Part shown: one piece after another, positions 35,120 to 46,770 of the stretch
Numbering within the stretch: the first letter of the stretch is position 1
Layout: each line of letters starts with the position of its first letter
DNA from: Perilla frutescens
Taxonomy: Eukaryota > Streptophyta > Magnoliopsida > Lamiales > Lamiaceae
Reading direction: 5' to 3'
Assembly (NCBI GenBank): GCA_026008535.1
Contig: BRKX01000001.1
Span: forward strand, 40,564,317-40,628,316
Length of the DNA: 64,000 nt
Notes under the pieces: model-generated
Database searches by the model: none
What the model saw: the letters and a program-made list of their open reading frames with translations, nothing else
What the model was told of the DNA's origin: nothing
Translations under genes and position numbers: made by a program

Positions 35120-36795
35120 TGATGCGAGATTTACTCCATGCTATACTTCTCGTTTTAATATTTAACTCGTGTCATGCCTACAAGTGTATAAGCATATAAA
35201 TGTAGATAGAATGATATGAGGTCGATTCACATGGAATATGAATTAAAACTCGATAATGCAAGTACCACGATGAGAGATTGGTAAATTATCTAGACGATGT
35301 TTAACTGAGAGTTGATTATCATCAATACCAAAACATAAAATTAAGAGATCAAATACCAAACAACAACTTTAAACAACAAATTGGAAACAAGAACAACAAA
35401 GCAAGAAATCAAGATCTAAAAGGAAATGATTTAGATAACAAGTTAAAAGCAAAACTCTAAGACATGGATACACAATGCTACTCTTGAACATACAACAAGG
35501 GTATTCTCAACAATCATGCTTCGTTCAACGATAGGAAGACCACGAATATAGTAAGAGAATCTCTCGAATATATCTTAATTAAATTGTGAATGGACAAGGA
35601 TGACTATCACTAATACATTCCAAGGTCACACCTACCAAAAGCTCAAAGAGGTCACATTTCCTTCCACATATTCGAAATTCAACGAAGAGTACAAATACAT
35701 GGATTCAATTCATACATGCTTATGATCACGGGATGGGCAAGATTTAAGTGAATCATACATTTGATGTTAAATGAAGGCCACTCAAACAACACCATTCAAG
35801 AACTAGCATGGACTAAAACCTTGACAAAGCATAACCATAGATAAAACCCTTATCAAGAACAAGATTCACATTGTTTCTCCACATCCTAGAGCCCTAAGGG
35901 CTCTAGCCTACCATATTTACAATAACATCAAGAACAAAGAGAAAAGAACCAAAACTCATTCTAAATACAACAGTAAGAGAATGAAGGAAAAGATAAAACC
36001 TAATGATGAACAATCTTCTTCAATCCCTTGGCTTGGATCTTAAAAATGAATGGTTGTTTCTTCCACCTCTTCTTGATCTTCTTGTGCTTCCAAAATCCCC
36101 AAATTCTTGTGTTATATGGTGTATTTTCGAGTGGGAGATGAATGGTTTGAACTCTCGCCAAGTTATATCATATAGTGGACCAATAATGGGATGCCAAAAG
36201 TAAAAAACCAGATTCATCAGTCTTGAGCGCGACCCCATCAGACTTGCGCCTGAAGGTCAAGTTTGGAACAAAAAAAAACACATCTCTGAAGTGACTGAAA
36301 CTCGGGCCAGCCGGTCGCGCCTGGAGGCCGTGTTGCAGAGGGCCTGGGGCGCGACCTCCCATGTGATTGCGTCTGGAGGCCGCGCCCGGAGGGGTCTGCA
36401 CCGCGACCCCTGGCTGGGTGGCGCCTCTAGGCCGCGCCCGGGCCTCATGTTTTTCAGCTCCTGAAGGGCTCTGCACCGCGACCATTTGATCGAGTTCGGA
36501 GGTCGTGTCTGCATACATTGCGATGCCTAGCCAAGGAAACTCGCGTTTCTTGGTCGAGCTTGAGCCCAACACTTGGTTTTCTTCATCTTTTTTAGTCTCG
36601 TGCGGCCTTTGTTGATCAAAATCCCAATTCGACTTTAATTTGCATTGTATTAACCCGAAAATTCCTGTATTGGCCACATATAATAAAACTAAAGATAAAA
36701 ATGATATTTACATTATTAACATACATATATACATAAAACCTATTGCATTTATAACTAAATGCAATAAAAAATGAGTGTAATTTAGACACTCATCA
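35120..36795 (-). repeat. 5' LTR of the Athila-like element
   Basis: 1676 bp, TGATGCGAGATTTACT ... CACTCATCA in plus orientation. It is closely similar to 17288-20713 apart from the nested solo LTR and small indels. A GC-rich block (about 36300-36500) repeats CGCGACC / GGAGGCCG words. Confidence 0.92.
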
Positions 36796-38302
36796 GTGTA
36801 TGCGCGCGCGCGCGTGTGTGTACATGTATATCCATCAAGATTATAAAATAATAAATGAATTCAATATTAATAAAATTTTGATCTAATTTAGTGGCTAGTG
36901 GTTAGGAGAGTTATTATATATATATATACACCAATGTTTCATCATTGATGCCAATAAAAAATTATTTTTTTAGCTTTTTTAACATAAGCTCGATTAGAGG
37001 TTCAATTATAAGTTCGCGAATAAATTCATGAGCGAGTTCGCAAACGGGCTCATTTATTTTCGAATTCAAACTATTCGCGAACTTAGAGAGCCGAATACCC
37101 TCAAGTTCGAGTTCGGCTCATTTATTTAGTCAAGCTCGAAAAAAGTTCGAGTTCGGCTCATTTATTTAGTCAAGCTCGAAAAAAGTTCGAGTTCGATTTG
37201 TTTACTAAATAATCAAAATTCAATCGAGCTTTTTTTGAGTTGATACACGAGTAGCTCACGAACCATTTGCTTCATTTACAACCCTAATTATTGACTCCCT
37301 CTAATCATGTATTTAGTGGCACCAACATTTTTTATTATTTCATAATTAAGTTTTTTATTTGAATTTTTTATTGATGATGTTAAATATTATCCATTACTTT
37401 ATAATTAATGTTTATTTTTATAATAATCATTATTAAAAATATAAATTTAATAGTGGACACATCAGACCTTATTTAGCCAACACATACTCTAGATTAAACT
37501 TGGCTCCCCTAATTATTCTAGATTTTACATTTGATCACTTGGAATTTAAAATTTAATTCACGCAAGTTTGGTATGAGTGATTAGGACTTGAGATTGATAG
37601 AGTTGGATAAATAATTTTATCATCCATCAGTCAATGAGCTTATTATACCCATACTACTCTCCCAATGATAAAGTTAACGAAACTTAACTTCTCTCAATTT
37701 GATAAATTTTGACTACATTATTCTTGATGACAATTTAGGTATTCTTATAAATTTTTAATCATAATCTTACGATTCAAATGAAATATTAATAATTTATTAT
37801 AGAATCTCAATCAATCAACTCAAACACATCGTTCAGCATCTATGAAATCAATTTAAGCTATCAAATCAACAAATCTAAATTAGCAATATCTTCTTCTCAT
37901 TCTAAAAAAATACAATAAGATGATCGAGTATGAGAAGCTGCGCATTCTATAAATTTCTACACAAATTGAGAGATCAATTGACTAAAAAAAAAACTAAATA
38001 GCTGGGCAAAATTCCACTATCCACAATCAAGATCACTAGGAATGTTCGATTCAACAACTTCAAAAATTCAATTTCAGTTTCAAAATTCACACCTTTTCTA
38101 TAGACAGAAAGGGGGCATCAGTTAATGAACTCGCAACAGCATCGAACATATACTGCTGATATACCTAATCAGTTTCGATGTGAACAAGAAACCATGTCTA
38201 TGATGGATGCTGCATTTCTGATGAAAAAAGCCTACTATAACTACATCAAGAAGTCAGGCTTCTTCTGGCACGTGTGATCGATGTTAAAGGTTAGGGGTGT
38301 GA
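36796..38302. other. Intergenic AT-rich DNA with a GT/GC tract at its left edge
   Basis: No gene seen. It opens with GTGTATGCGCGCGCGCGCGTGTGTGT, beside the Athila insertion point. 37000-37260 is a repeat built from GTTCGAGTTCGGCTC words. The 3' untranslated region of the ELMO gene lies at the right end. Confidence 0.6.
37103..37200. repeat. 40-bp tandem repeat, about 2.5 copies
   Basis: Copies start at 37103, 37143 and 37183, each with AAGTTCGAGTTCGGCTC. The first two full copies look identical. Flanking sequence (37000-37102, 37203-37270) holds diverged forms of the same words. Confidence 0.85.
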
Positions 38303-41300
38303 TCAACGCAAGAGATTGTACGAGGGCATGTCCTCGATCAGCAACACATCGTCCATTAGAAACTCCTTCTCCAGCTGAGACCGCGTTAGTCTTAGAATGT
38401 CCTGTTGAGGGATGTTTTTGATTGAAGAAGTTAATAATAAGCATAGCATGATGTTTCAGTGATTATCAACGTAACAGTTGTAAGAATAAGATGGAAATGG
38501 GGTGAATAAGGTTTGCTTACGTTGAATTCCATGTATGTTGCATGTTTGTCGAGCCATAGTTTGTCCATGATCATGAAAGCTACGCAGTATAAAAGGTCGA
38601 ATGCCCATTCATTCTCTGCAAGAACATCAAACTTCACTTTGAGTTGATATTGAATAGAATTAGAAGCATGAAGTTGAAATGGCTTCATGTGCCAAAATAA
38701 ATCCCAAGTTGTTAGTCGAGTCCATCAACGAAGCAGCATGAACCAGTCAGTCACACATAAGCCTCACACGCACTTTTTAACAGATGTATCTTAGACAAAG
38801 CAAAAACTGAATATAGGATCAAAATAAGAATAGTTAACATCTTAGAATAGCAAAGATTAAAGGTATTCCTCAACAATATAGAGTAGAATTTTCTTGATCA
38901 AATTCCTTCTTTTCTAAAAAAAAAATTAAAAATTCAAGAACAAGGTTACTAAAAGAGATTGCCTCACCCGACAACATTTGAAGAAAAACGCCTCTGATAA
39001 AGGTCCGCGGTTTTGCTGCATATAGATGAGCTCACACATTAGCCAGTAGCCTAGAGAGTGGCCATTTGCCTGAAAACTCATTTTGAAAGTAAACATGAAT
39101 AACCAAAAGATAATACATAATTCAACTTACTAGCATCTAGATTAAGCATTTGCAAGATCATAAATGTAATGTTTACACCGGCTACAGCAAAGGGATATTC
39201 CCAAATAGCCCGTTTGCCCGTTTGCTTCCTCAATAGACTCTGAAAAGAAATCTGAAACATAAAAAGGAAGTTAGTAAGAAACTAGAGAGAGCTGGAAGGT
39301 ATCTCTATACAACTATCAGTTAATATATTGAAGCTAATTTTGAGTATCTATGCCTCAACCATCGAAGAGGATTAACCAATTTGTAAGGGATGAAGGGTTT
39401 TCTAAGAACACATGATGCAGACAGGAACAGTTCTAAAAAAGAATAGGCTTTTACCGAAAATGTCTTGGCAAAAAATAGTAAGTTCTCCAATGAAATGAAA
39501 CCTGCTCCTCTGCTTATTAAAAAAAGAAAAATCAGACTGACAGACGAAAAAAGAGAATGTGAGAAGGTATAACAGTCCATTAAGAGGTACCTGAAATCTG
39601 TAGATGGATCCTTTCCCTGCCATCCCATTTCTTTCCACTGATCAGATATCAAACTTTGTAACTCCTCGCCAGGGTACGTAGCAGACCACAACGCCCTCAA
39701 AGCTTCCTAACATTCGAGTGCAAAATATTACCAAAAACTTTCCTAGAATAAGCACGTTTTCAAAATAACAAGAAAACAAAACATCGGTTTTTTGTTTTTT
39801 CCTGCAGCTTCAGTTTCAATCCAGTTACAAATGTGACGAGTACCAGTAGAAGGAATGTTTTGTGAGAAGTAGGCACTACTCAGAATGCTCTCACACCTGA
39901 TGTTCAAATCTGGAAGCATCAAACTGAACTTTAGTTCGGTGTCTCAACCTTTTTAGCCTCTCTTCCTGTCCATTTCAAGGCAAGGAACAAATATAGTGAC
40001 ATGAATACAAAAAAAATGAAGCAGGTGAAAGAAAATTACATACAAACTATTAGTAACTTCATGATTTTAATTCAAAATTTCAGCATTGTATGGTCATAGT
40101 TTGAGCAAAAATTTTATAGACTTGTTTGGCAGTGGGGAAGGTTGTGCACACACACAGAATAAGAATTAAGGTTTGAGAATTACTTCAACATGTCACTATT
40201 CACTCTTAAGAGTCCGTTGCCACATTTGGCCAAAGCAGTTGGGAAAATGAAACACCAATGATTGCTTGAGGGAGGATTGAATTGGCCTAGTCTTTGGCTG
40301 GGATATAAAATACCAAGTTTCCCTTTTGCAAATCTATTGGATTTACTAGAACTACAGCAATTCTGATCACAACATCTAAAACGGTTAAAGTAATGGCCTT
40401 GCCTGTGAAGGTGTCAAATTTATGCAAATCCGTGTGTGGCTTCCCTTTCTCTTAAAGCAAACACAAGTGATACTTTTTCCCCTCCACACTGGTGTACCAC
40501 AAGTTGCATAATCTGCAGCCGAGGCAATAGACTTCCATCATCAATCAAGGATCCAACAAATGCGCACATGTTTCATACTTTAGTAATTAAATAGCTATGT
40601 GATGGTTTCATAATGATAATAAATTAGCCAGTTGAAAATCACAAGTGTGTTGGTAAAATCTGATTTCTGATGCACAGGTGCAGCATCGACACACACAGCT
40701 TCAACTAACAAATATGATTTCTTGTTAAAGAAAGAGATAAAAAAGTTGAGCGACCTATCATAGAATATCATAGCCAAACTTCATTTTGCAAGTCCAAACA
40801 GAGTTCTGAATATATACCCTAAAAATTAAAATACAGTATAAAAAAGAAGCATTTTTTAATTTTCATATCCATTTATTTTCATTTGTTACAATTTGCAACC
40901 TGAACTACACAAAAAGCAACATTTTGAGACCAGAACTTTTGCTACGGCCAAAATTTGCATCAAAGTCGATTATCGTTTACGAATGACGGTGAGCTTAAAT
41001 GTTCAGTCGTGAGATGATGATCACATTATAGGATAATTCAATAATATGCAGATTTTATTCAACCACGAATCACATTAGTTAATCCACATTTTGTGGTGTG
41101 CATTTTAGCCGAAAACAGCAAAACACTAGATTGCAAACTATTATAAATAAATAAATAAAAAGTGGCAAAGTTAAAAGGCCGCAGTTCACTGCAAATGAAA
41201 TCAATAACAACACGTAGATAAAAATACAACAAACAACTAGTAAACAACAAATATACAGAAATCAGATAATTTAATAAAAAAAAACTCATAAAAATTGAAT

Positions 41301-41402
41301 ACCTGAAATCGAAGAGTGAGAATGAGTGTACTTAGAGAAAGACGATGAATGCGTGAAACTAGGAACCGCAACGCAACCGCCATGGATTCTTTCCTCGCTC
41401 AT
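38303..41402 (-). CDS. ELMO/CED-12 domain-containing protein, nine exons
   Basis: Exons on the minus strand: 41402-41303, 40512-40403, 39965-39897, 39706-39591, 39509-39455, 39251-39131, 39015-38968, 38615-38521 and 38401-38303. They total 813 nt (270 aa plus TGA), and all phases join. The N-terminus is Ser/His-rich and variable, followed by VWRGKSITCVC and NLTPSQEERLKRLR. The ELMO domain follows: EALRALWSATYPGEEL, QWKEMGWQGKDPSTDFR, GFISLENLLFFAKTF, WEYPFAVAGVNITFM, KPRTFIRGVFLQML, ENEWAFDLLYCVAF and MEFN, ending EDMPSYNLL. In animals ELMO proteins work with DOCK-type exchange factors in Rac signalling, and ELMOD proteins act as Arf/Arl GAPs. The plant role is poorly defined, and I infer small-GTPase signalling only from the domain. 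Intron 2 has a GC donor; the others are GT-AG. Length fits the plant family. The least certain part is exon 1. Confidence 0.93.
40401..40402 (-). other. GC splice donor of ELMO intron 2
   Basis: Exon 2 ends TCACAG and the intron starts GCAAGG. This is the CAG|GCAAG pattern of efficient GC-AG introns. Reading frame and domain continuity (NLTPSQ to EERLKRL) require this junction. Confidence 0.85.
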
Positions 41403-41452
41403 TTTCAACTGCAACCAATCTCTCTCTCCCTCTCTCTCCAGTTGCTTATAAC
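41403..41452 (-). promoter_or_regulatory. ELMO gene leader and possible TATA box
   Basis: Upstream of the ATG (minus strand) is a GGAGAGAGAGGGAGAGAGAG run, preceded by TTATAAGC at 41444-41451. The TATA-like word is only about 42-49 bp from the ATG. The true start site may lie elsewhere. Confidence 0.3.
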
Positions 41453-42514
41453 AGAGTGGGTTGAGTTTGAGAGAGAAACGCGCTGTCGTTTTGGTTGTCA
41501 TCTTGTTCTTCGTAGTCTCAGACCGATTAAAACTAAGCCGGTGGAGTGACAGTGGATTGTAAAGACGAAAATGCCCTCGGATAATTATATATTGACTCAC
41601 GTGCCCCCATTTTTGGGATTTATTTGGGCCATTTGGCGATTGTCTATTGATGACTGGGATTGATTGGAGGGTTGTGATTTGTCACTATCAAATTTGATCA
41701 CACTATTGAAAATCGAAAATCAAAGCATTCCATATATGGATAAATACCATTAAATTTCCTATACAAATAATAAATTCTATGATCATTGATTTTCTTTCTA
41801 TATAAAAAAATATTAGGTCAATCATTATTTTAACTTACTATATCTTTATCTCTGATTTATTCAACTAGTCAAATCAATGTAATATGAGGGATGCTTGGAG
41901 TTTTTATTTGAAATGAATTTTTTTTATAAAGATATACAGTGAAGACTGAGAGTGAAGATCGATGGGCTCGAGCTTAGAGCCTCATACGATCCGTTTATGT
42001 TGAGGGACTCAATTATGTATAAATATGTTGTTCTTTACGATTTTTCATACTTTGTTGTTGATCAAATAAATTAACGAATTATCTGTGCTCCTGGATGTAT
42101 GCAGTCTTGATTGAACAATGTATATTATTGTATTCTTATTTTTTCATTTTCTACTCCTTGTTTTCTAACATATTTAATTGAAATTCGCCACATATATACA
42201 TAACACATTATTTGGATAACAATAGTTTTTTTTTTTTTGACAAATGGATAACAATAGTTTTATTTGCTGCGAGGATTGTACAAATAATCTAAAAATGACG
42301 GAATAGTTCATAGGCAAGCACCCACTAAAATAAGTATTATTTTAATTTGTTATAGCCCAAAAGAGATAACACATTGAAAAATATGATTCTGTACACAATC
42401 AAAGTTCATATTCGAACGTGATGTATATATGTCTCGTGATAAGATTTTGAGAAGTATTAGAATTTTTAACTATCTTGTGATAAGATTTCGAAATTTGTTA
42501 GAATTAATTTAGAA

Positions 42515-42593
<79 letters not shown>

Positions 42594-43086
42594 ATTACGT
42601 ATAAATAAACAATCAAGATTTACTTACATTACATAATTATGAAGTTAGTTATCCTCGATTGGCCAAAGAGACATCACCCTGTTGAATTCTCAATGTAAAG
42701 AATTAGCAAACCGATCTAGCCAAAGCAATTTGAGGTTTGATTCCAATAATTAACAAGAAAAATTATCAGCAATAATCCAATAATCTATCGAGTCGAGAGG
42801 GATACAAATGTCACAAGACGAAAAGACAAAGATTCATTTAAAAAAATATTAACAAAACATGTCAATTGTTGTTGTCTTGGAGTTTACAAACACAAATGAT
42901 TAAGTTAAAGAAGATGTGTTTGGATGGAGACAAACACTCCACATTCACTCATCACTCTTCCCACTTTGGCCCCACGCCATTTCTCAATTTCTTTATTTTC
43001 AGGGAATCATTTTCTCAATTTCTAAGCAAACCCCCGCCAAACACACCATAATTCACAGATTGAGTTAAAATCTTAAAATTACTAAA
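41453..43086. other. Intergenic AT-rich DNA
   Basis: No gene seen. It includes a poly-T run near 42227-42239 and a compound trinucleotide microsatellite at 42515-42593. Confidence 0.6.
42515..42593. repeat. Compound (ATT)n-(AGT)n microsatellite
   Basis: About 13 ATT units (to about 42554) pass directly into about 13 AGT/TAG units. Confidence 0.95.
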
Positions 43087-43639
43087 CAGGGTGTTGCTAT
43101 ATATACCACTAAATTTTTTAAATACATCACATTTATTAATACACCACTATTTTTTAAAAAAATTAATTAATTTTACTTCATACATCACACTTTTTTTCAA
43201 ATTGTACCCTTCAATTAAAAAGCGAGTCGGAGAGGAGGGAGAAAGTGGACAGGAAAGAAAGAAAGGGCTATGATGAGGAAGATCGAACTAGAGAGGAGAA
43301 AGAAAGTGGGACGAGAAAGAAAGAAGAGGGGGATCATTGGAGTAGAAATTTGCAGAAAGAAGGTTTGAAATTTTACAAAGAGAGCTGGAGAGGAGGTTTG
43401 CAATATTACAGAAATGGTGGAAGGAGAGGGGGGAGTGGCTGGGGCCTGGTAGAAGAAAGAAGATGGGTCACAAATACTCACAATTGTTTGTTTCTTTCGA
43501 AATGTTTTTGTATTAATTTTTAATTAATGAAATATTTTTAATTTGAAAGATTATTTAAGTAAATTAGTAACTATTTATTTTTAAATTTAATTTAATAGTG
43601 GTGTATTTAAAAAAATTAGTGATGCATATAGAAACACCG
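43087..43639. mobile_element. MITE with 41-bp TIRs, 8-bp TSD and a GA-rich core
   Basis: The left end GGTGTTGCTATATATACC and the right end read inverted (GGTGTTTCTATATGCATC) match over about 41 bp with several mismatches. TTACTAAA occurs on both sides (43079-43086 and 43640-43647), an 8-bp duplication as made by hAT or Mutator-like transposases. The 553-bp element has AT-rich arms and an unrelated GA-rich centre (about 43217-43480). Confidence 0.8.
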
Positions 43640-43647
43640 TTACTAAA

Positions 43648-44340
43648 TTAGTCGAGTTAAGTACTTGTCGATCGAGATAGTACTTATCGAGTAATTGTAA
43701 GGCTAATTTTTAGATTCTTTTAATGGAATCATGAATTAAATATTTTAAAATATTAATAAGAAATTAGTCGATTGAGTCATGTCGAGTTCAAACTCCAATA
43801 ATTATACCACGATCGATTTATGTTAAGTATGACACTGAAGCTTGACATTATTCAACTCGATCAGTTCCACTGAAGACTTCATTTAATTGCAATGGCGACT
43901 AGGAAATAGTTGAACTATATACTAGATATATGTTGGACAACATAAGATACGCTTGAAGACCACTCGGGATTTCGAGTTGTTTTTTTTTCTTTTAATATAT
44001 TTTAACTAAACCTGATTTATTTGTTACTTATTATAATCATAATAATGATAAATAAAATAATGGAAGACAAGAATGAGAATGACGAGAAATATATTATAGA
44101 GCAATTGATAGAGCCAGATATAAAGTGTAGCTAGGAAGCGGTTTGAATCCTCTCTAGTTAATACATATTAAGTGTATATATTTATGATCATTTATGATAT
44201 CATTAAGACAATATTCTATTTTGTTTAAATGCGTAGAAATATAATATTTTGCTGATAAATTTAAAACAGTTACCACTCTTTAAAACAGAGCATTTCATCT
44301 ATATATATTGTTAACATGGGGGTGATGAGTTCAAAAAATA
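43648..44340. other. Intergenic DNA
   Basis: No gene, RNA or clear repeat recognised. Confidence 0.5.
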
Positions 44341-44342
44341 TA

Positions 44343-44588
44343 GTACTTCCTCTATTTTTAAATAAGTGTCAGTCTGGCATTTTAATTTTATTTTAAAAAA
44401 AGTGACATTCTACAAATTCGAGACAAAAAATTTTACATTTTCACATATTTATTCTCATTTAATGCATTCAAACATCTATATTTAATTCATTTAATATATT
44501 CACACAAGAGTGTATTAGATAATTTAATTAATTTATTAATTTGAGTGCATTCATTCAAAATGTCATTTACATATAAATAAATGGAGTA
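44343..44588. mobile_element. Stowaway-like MITE
   Basis: The left end GTACTTCCTCTATTTTTAAA and the right end inverted (TACTCCATTTATTTATATG) are degraded forms of the CTCCCTCCGT Stowaway terminus, flanked by TA. Internal GTGTCA / TGTCATT words near both ends are typical. Ends are diverged, so boundaries may be off by a few bases. Confidence 0.55.
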
Positions 44589-44621
44589 TATGTTATGATC
44601 ATTAAGGAGAATATGTACATG

Positions 44622-44624
<3 letters not shown>

Positions 44625-44686
<62 letters not shown>

Positions 44687-44910
44687 TTTGGATTGAGAAT
44701 CAAGCAATTAAAACAGGTCAAATTGTTGTGAGTCCGTTATTTTTAACTTAAGAAAATAAACGCATTGAATTTATTGCTCAATAAAGAAAAAAGATAACTT
44801 AATCTTATTAAAATTAATGTAGTGAATTGAATTTTGTTGGTCCAGCAAAAATTACAATGTTAGAATTTGTTAACTCAAACAACGTGAAAAAAAATCGTGT
44901 AAATTAAAGT

Positions 44911-44957
<47 letters not shown>

Positions 44958-45745
44958 AGAATCAAGCAATTAAAATGGTTCAAATTGTTGCGAGTTCATT
45001 ATTTATAACTTAAGAAAACACATGCATTGAATTTATTGCTCAATAAATAAAAAAGATAACTGAATCATATTAAAATGTAGTGACTTGAATTTTGTCGGTC
45101 CAACAAAAATTTTATGTTATAATTTATTGCCTCAAATAAGTTAAAATCAGAAAATACATGCAAATTAGATATATATATATATATCGCAAAAATTCATGTG
45201 CATAAGGTGTATATGAGACGATCAACGCGTTGACAAGGTCAACGCGCGTTGACTCGGTCAAAGCGTTGACCAAAAAAATTGTAAAAATTGGTGATACTTT
45301 TTAGGGATAAAATTTATACTTTTTTAATTTCGAATGATACTTTTTAGTGTGCCAATTGATACTGATCTTAACAGTTTTTTTTTTGTTTTTTTATTCTGCC
45401 CAATACTGTTTATTGATACAAATGATACTTTTTAGCCTTTGAAATGATACTTTTCAGTATTATAAATGGTACTAATTTTAACGGATTTTTTGGTCAAAAC
45501 ATTGATCGGGTCAACACGCATTGATCCAGTCAACGCGTTGATCGTCTCATGTACATCTTATGTACAAGAGACTTGCCCAACACATGCACTGAATTTTTGC
45601 TCAATAAATAAAAAAGTAACTGATTTTTTTTTTTTAAATTTTGTGAGTTGAATTTTGTTGGTCTAGTAGAAGCTATATGTTAATTTGTTGCCTTAATTAC
45701 TGTGAGAACGAGAAAACACGCGCAAAATAGAATTAAAATTGCAAT
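44625..45745. repeat. Tandem duplication (about 262-bp unit) associated with GA tracts
   Basis: GATTGAGAATCAAGCAATTA starts at 44691 and again at 44953, each just after a (GA)n tract (44625-44683 and 44912-44954). Both units continue with CATTGAATTTATTGCTCAATAA and TTGAATTTTGT(T/C)GGTCCA. A third, partial unit resumes at about 45572 after the MITE at 45186-45578. Confidence 0.75.
45186..45578. mobile_element. Long-TIR MITE with ATCAACGCGTTGAC arms
   Basis: The left arm CATAAGGTGTATATGAGACG-ATCAACGCGTTGAC and the right arm read inverted (CATAAGATGTACATGAGACG-ATCAACGCGTTGAC) match over about 45 bp. The middle repeats GATACTTTTTAG words. No clear target duplication was found. A related copy lies at 62345-62600. 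Confidence 0.65.
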
Positions 45746-46765
45746 CATTGTTACCACTATACTAATAACATGCATCAAAAATTTAAAGAACTGTGTTGTA
45801 TGAAAATAATTTCAAATTACAAAGTGAAACAACTTGTGAAATATACCAACATGCAAATAATAGAGTTAATATTGAAGTTAGTGTTATCAATATGTCTTTA
45901 ACATACAGTAGAGATAAAAAATAAATTTCACGAAACATAATTTTAAATCACACGTCTTACGGTATGTGATTTTCTCATGGTAAAATTTCACTAAATCAAA
46001 GTGAAAAATTTTACATAGAGTTTCTTTTTTCGATTCACCCCTCGAACTCAGTCTATAAAACTCTATAACTATTAATCTAAGACAACTATATCATACAAAA
46101 AATCCAAATAAATTAATTTGGGTTCACTCCCTTCAATAATCTCTATGAAAACAACAAATTATTTTTTCTCGATTCACCCCCTTAAATAATTTCTATAAAT
46201 AATCACTACCTAATACTTAGGTAGCTAAATAGTATCCACTCGAAGAATTCACAACACTCGATCTAATCTACATGCTAGAAACACAACAAAGATATACAAA
46301 TCTTTATTGATCAAGACAGTAGAGAAGAAGTTGATGTGAGTGTTGATGAGTTTTACTAGACACCGAACTCAGTCTTCAAGCCTCTTACTCACTCGTGATA
46401 ATTTTTTAGACTGGGTCATACAATACTATTCAGATCTTACAAAACTCGAGAAATCAATTCCCTACAAACACCACTAACATATATAGATATGATCTTAGCT
46501 GATCAAGGAAATAGAGAAGATGTTAATTTCAGTGTTGACGATATCTAGTACAAAAATGACGTAGCCTTCAAGCTCTCACTTCACTCAGTGATAATCTCTC
46601 AAGTTAGGTAGTTGTCTTCAAGATAGACAATCGACATTTATACTCTTCCTTCACACCACAACAATTGCACATGATGTCACATCTTCCACAACCACTAAGA
46701 ACTAACCACTTTCACATGATCTGCAAAGTGGAAGCCCCGACCTTCCCATGTCTAATACCTATAAG
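45746..46765. other. Intergenic DNA left of the TR-GAG-like element
   Basis: No gene seen. Two imperfect direct copies of a block containing ...TTGATCAAGACAGTAGAGAAG / ...GCTGATCAAGGAAATAGAGAAG...GTGTTGA(T/C)GA lie near 46295-46355 and 46495-46545. Their origin is unknown. Confidence 0.45.
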
Positions 46766-46770
46766 GCGGT

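Larger units (their letters stand above)
17288..36795 (-). mobile_element. Athila-like Ty3/gypsy retrotransposon with three nested solo LTRs
   Basis: Two LTRs share TGATGCGAGATTTACT starts and CACTCATCA ends. On the minus strand the order is 5' LTR (35120-36795), primer site, gag, protease, RT/RNase H, integrase, accessory ORF, long spacer, polypurine tract, 3' LTR (17288-20713). RT before integrase makes it gypsy. The Asp-tRNA-type primer site and the extra ORF after integrase point to the Athila lineage. Flanking 5-bp duplications are GTGTG (17283-17287) and GTGTA (36796-36800), one mismatch. Solo LTRs at 18018-19837, 20896-23615 and 24304-25378 were added later. Confidence 0.88.

Noticed and set aside
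38961..39075. Longer ELMO exon starting at the TTTTCAG near 39067
   Set aside because: It gives an in-frame stop and no family similarity; the acceptor ATGCAG before 39015 restores frame and the KPRTFIRG block.
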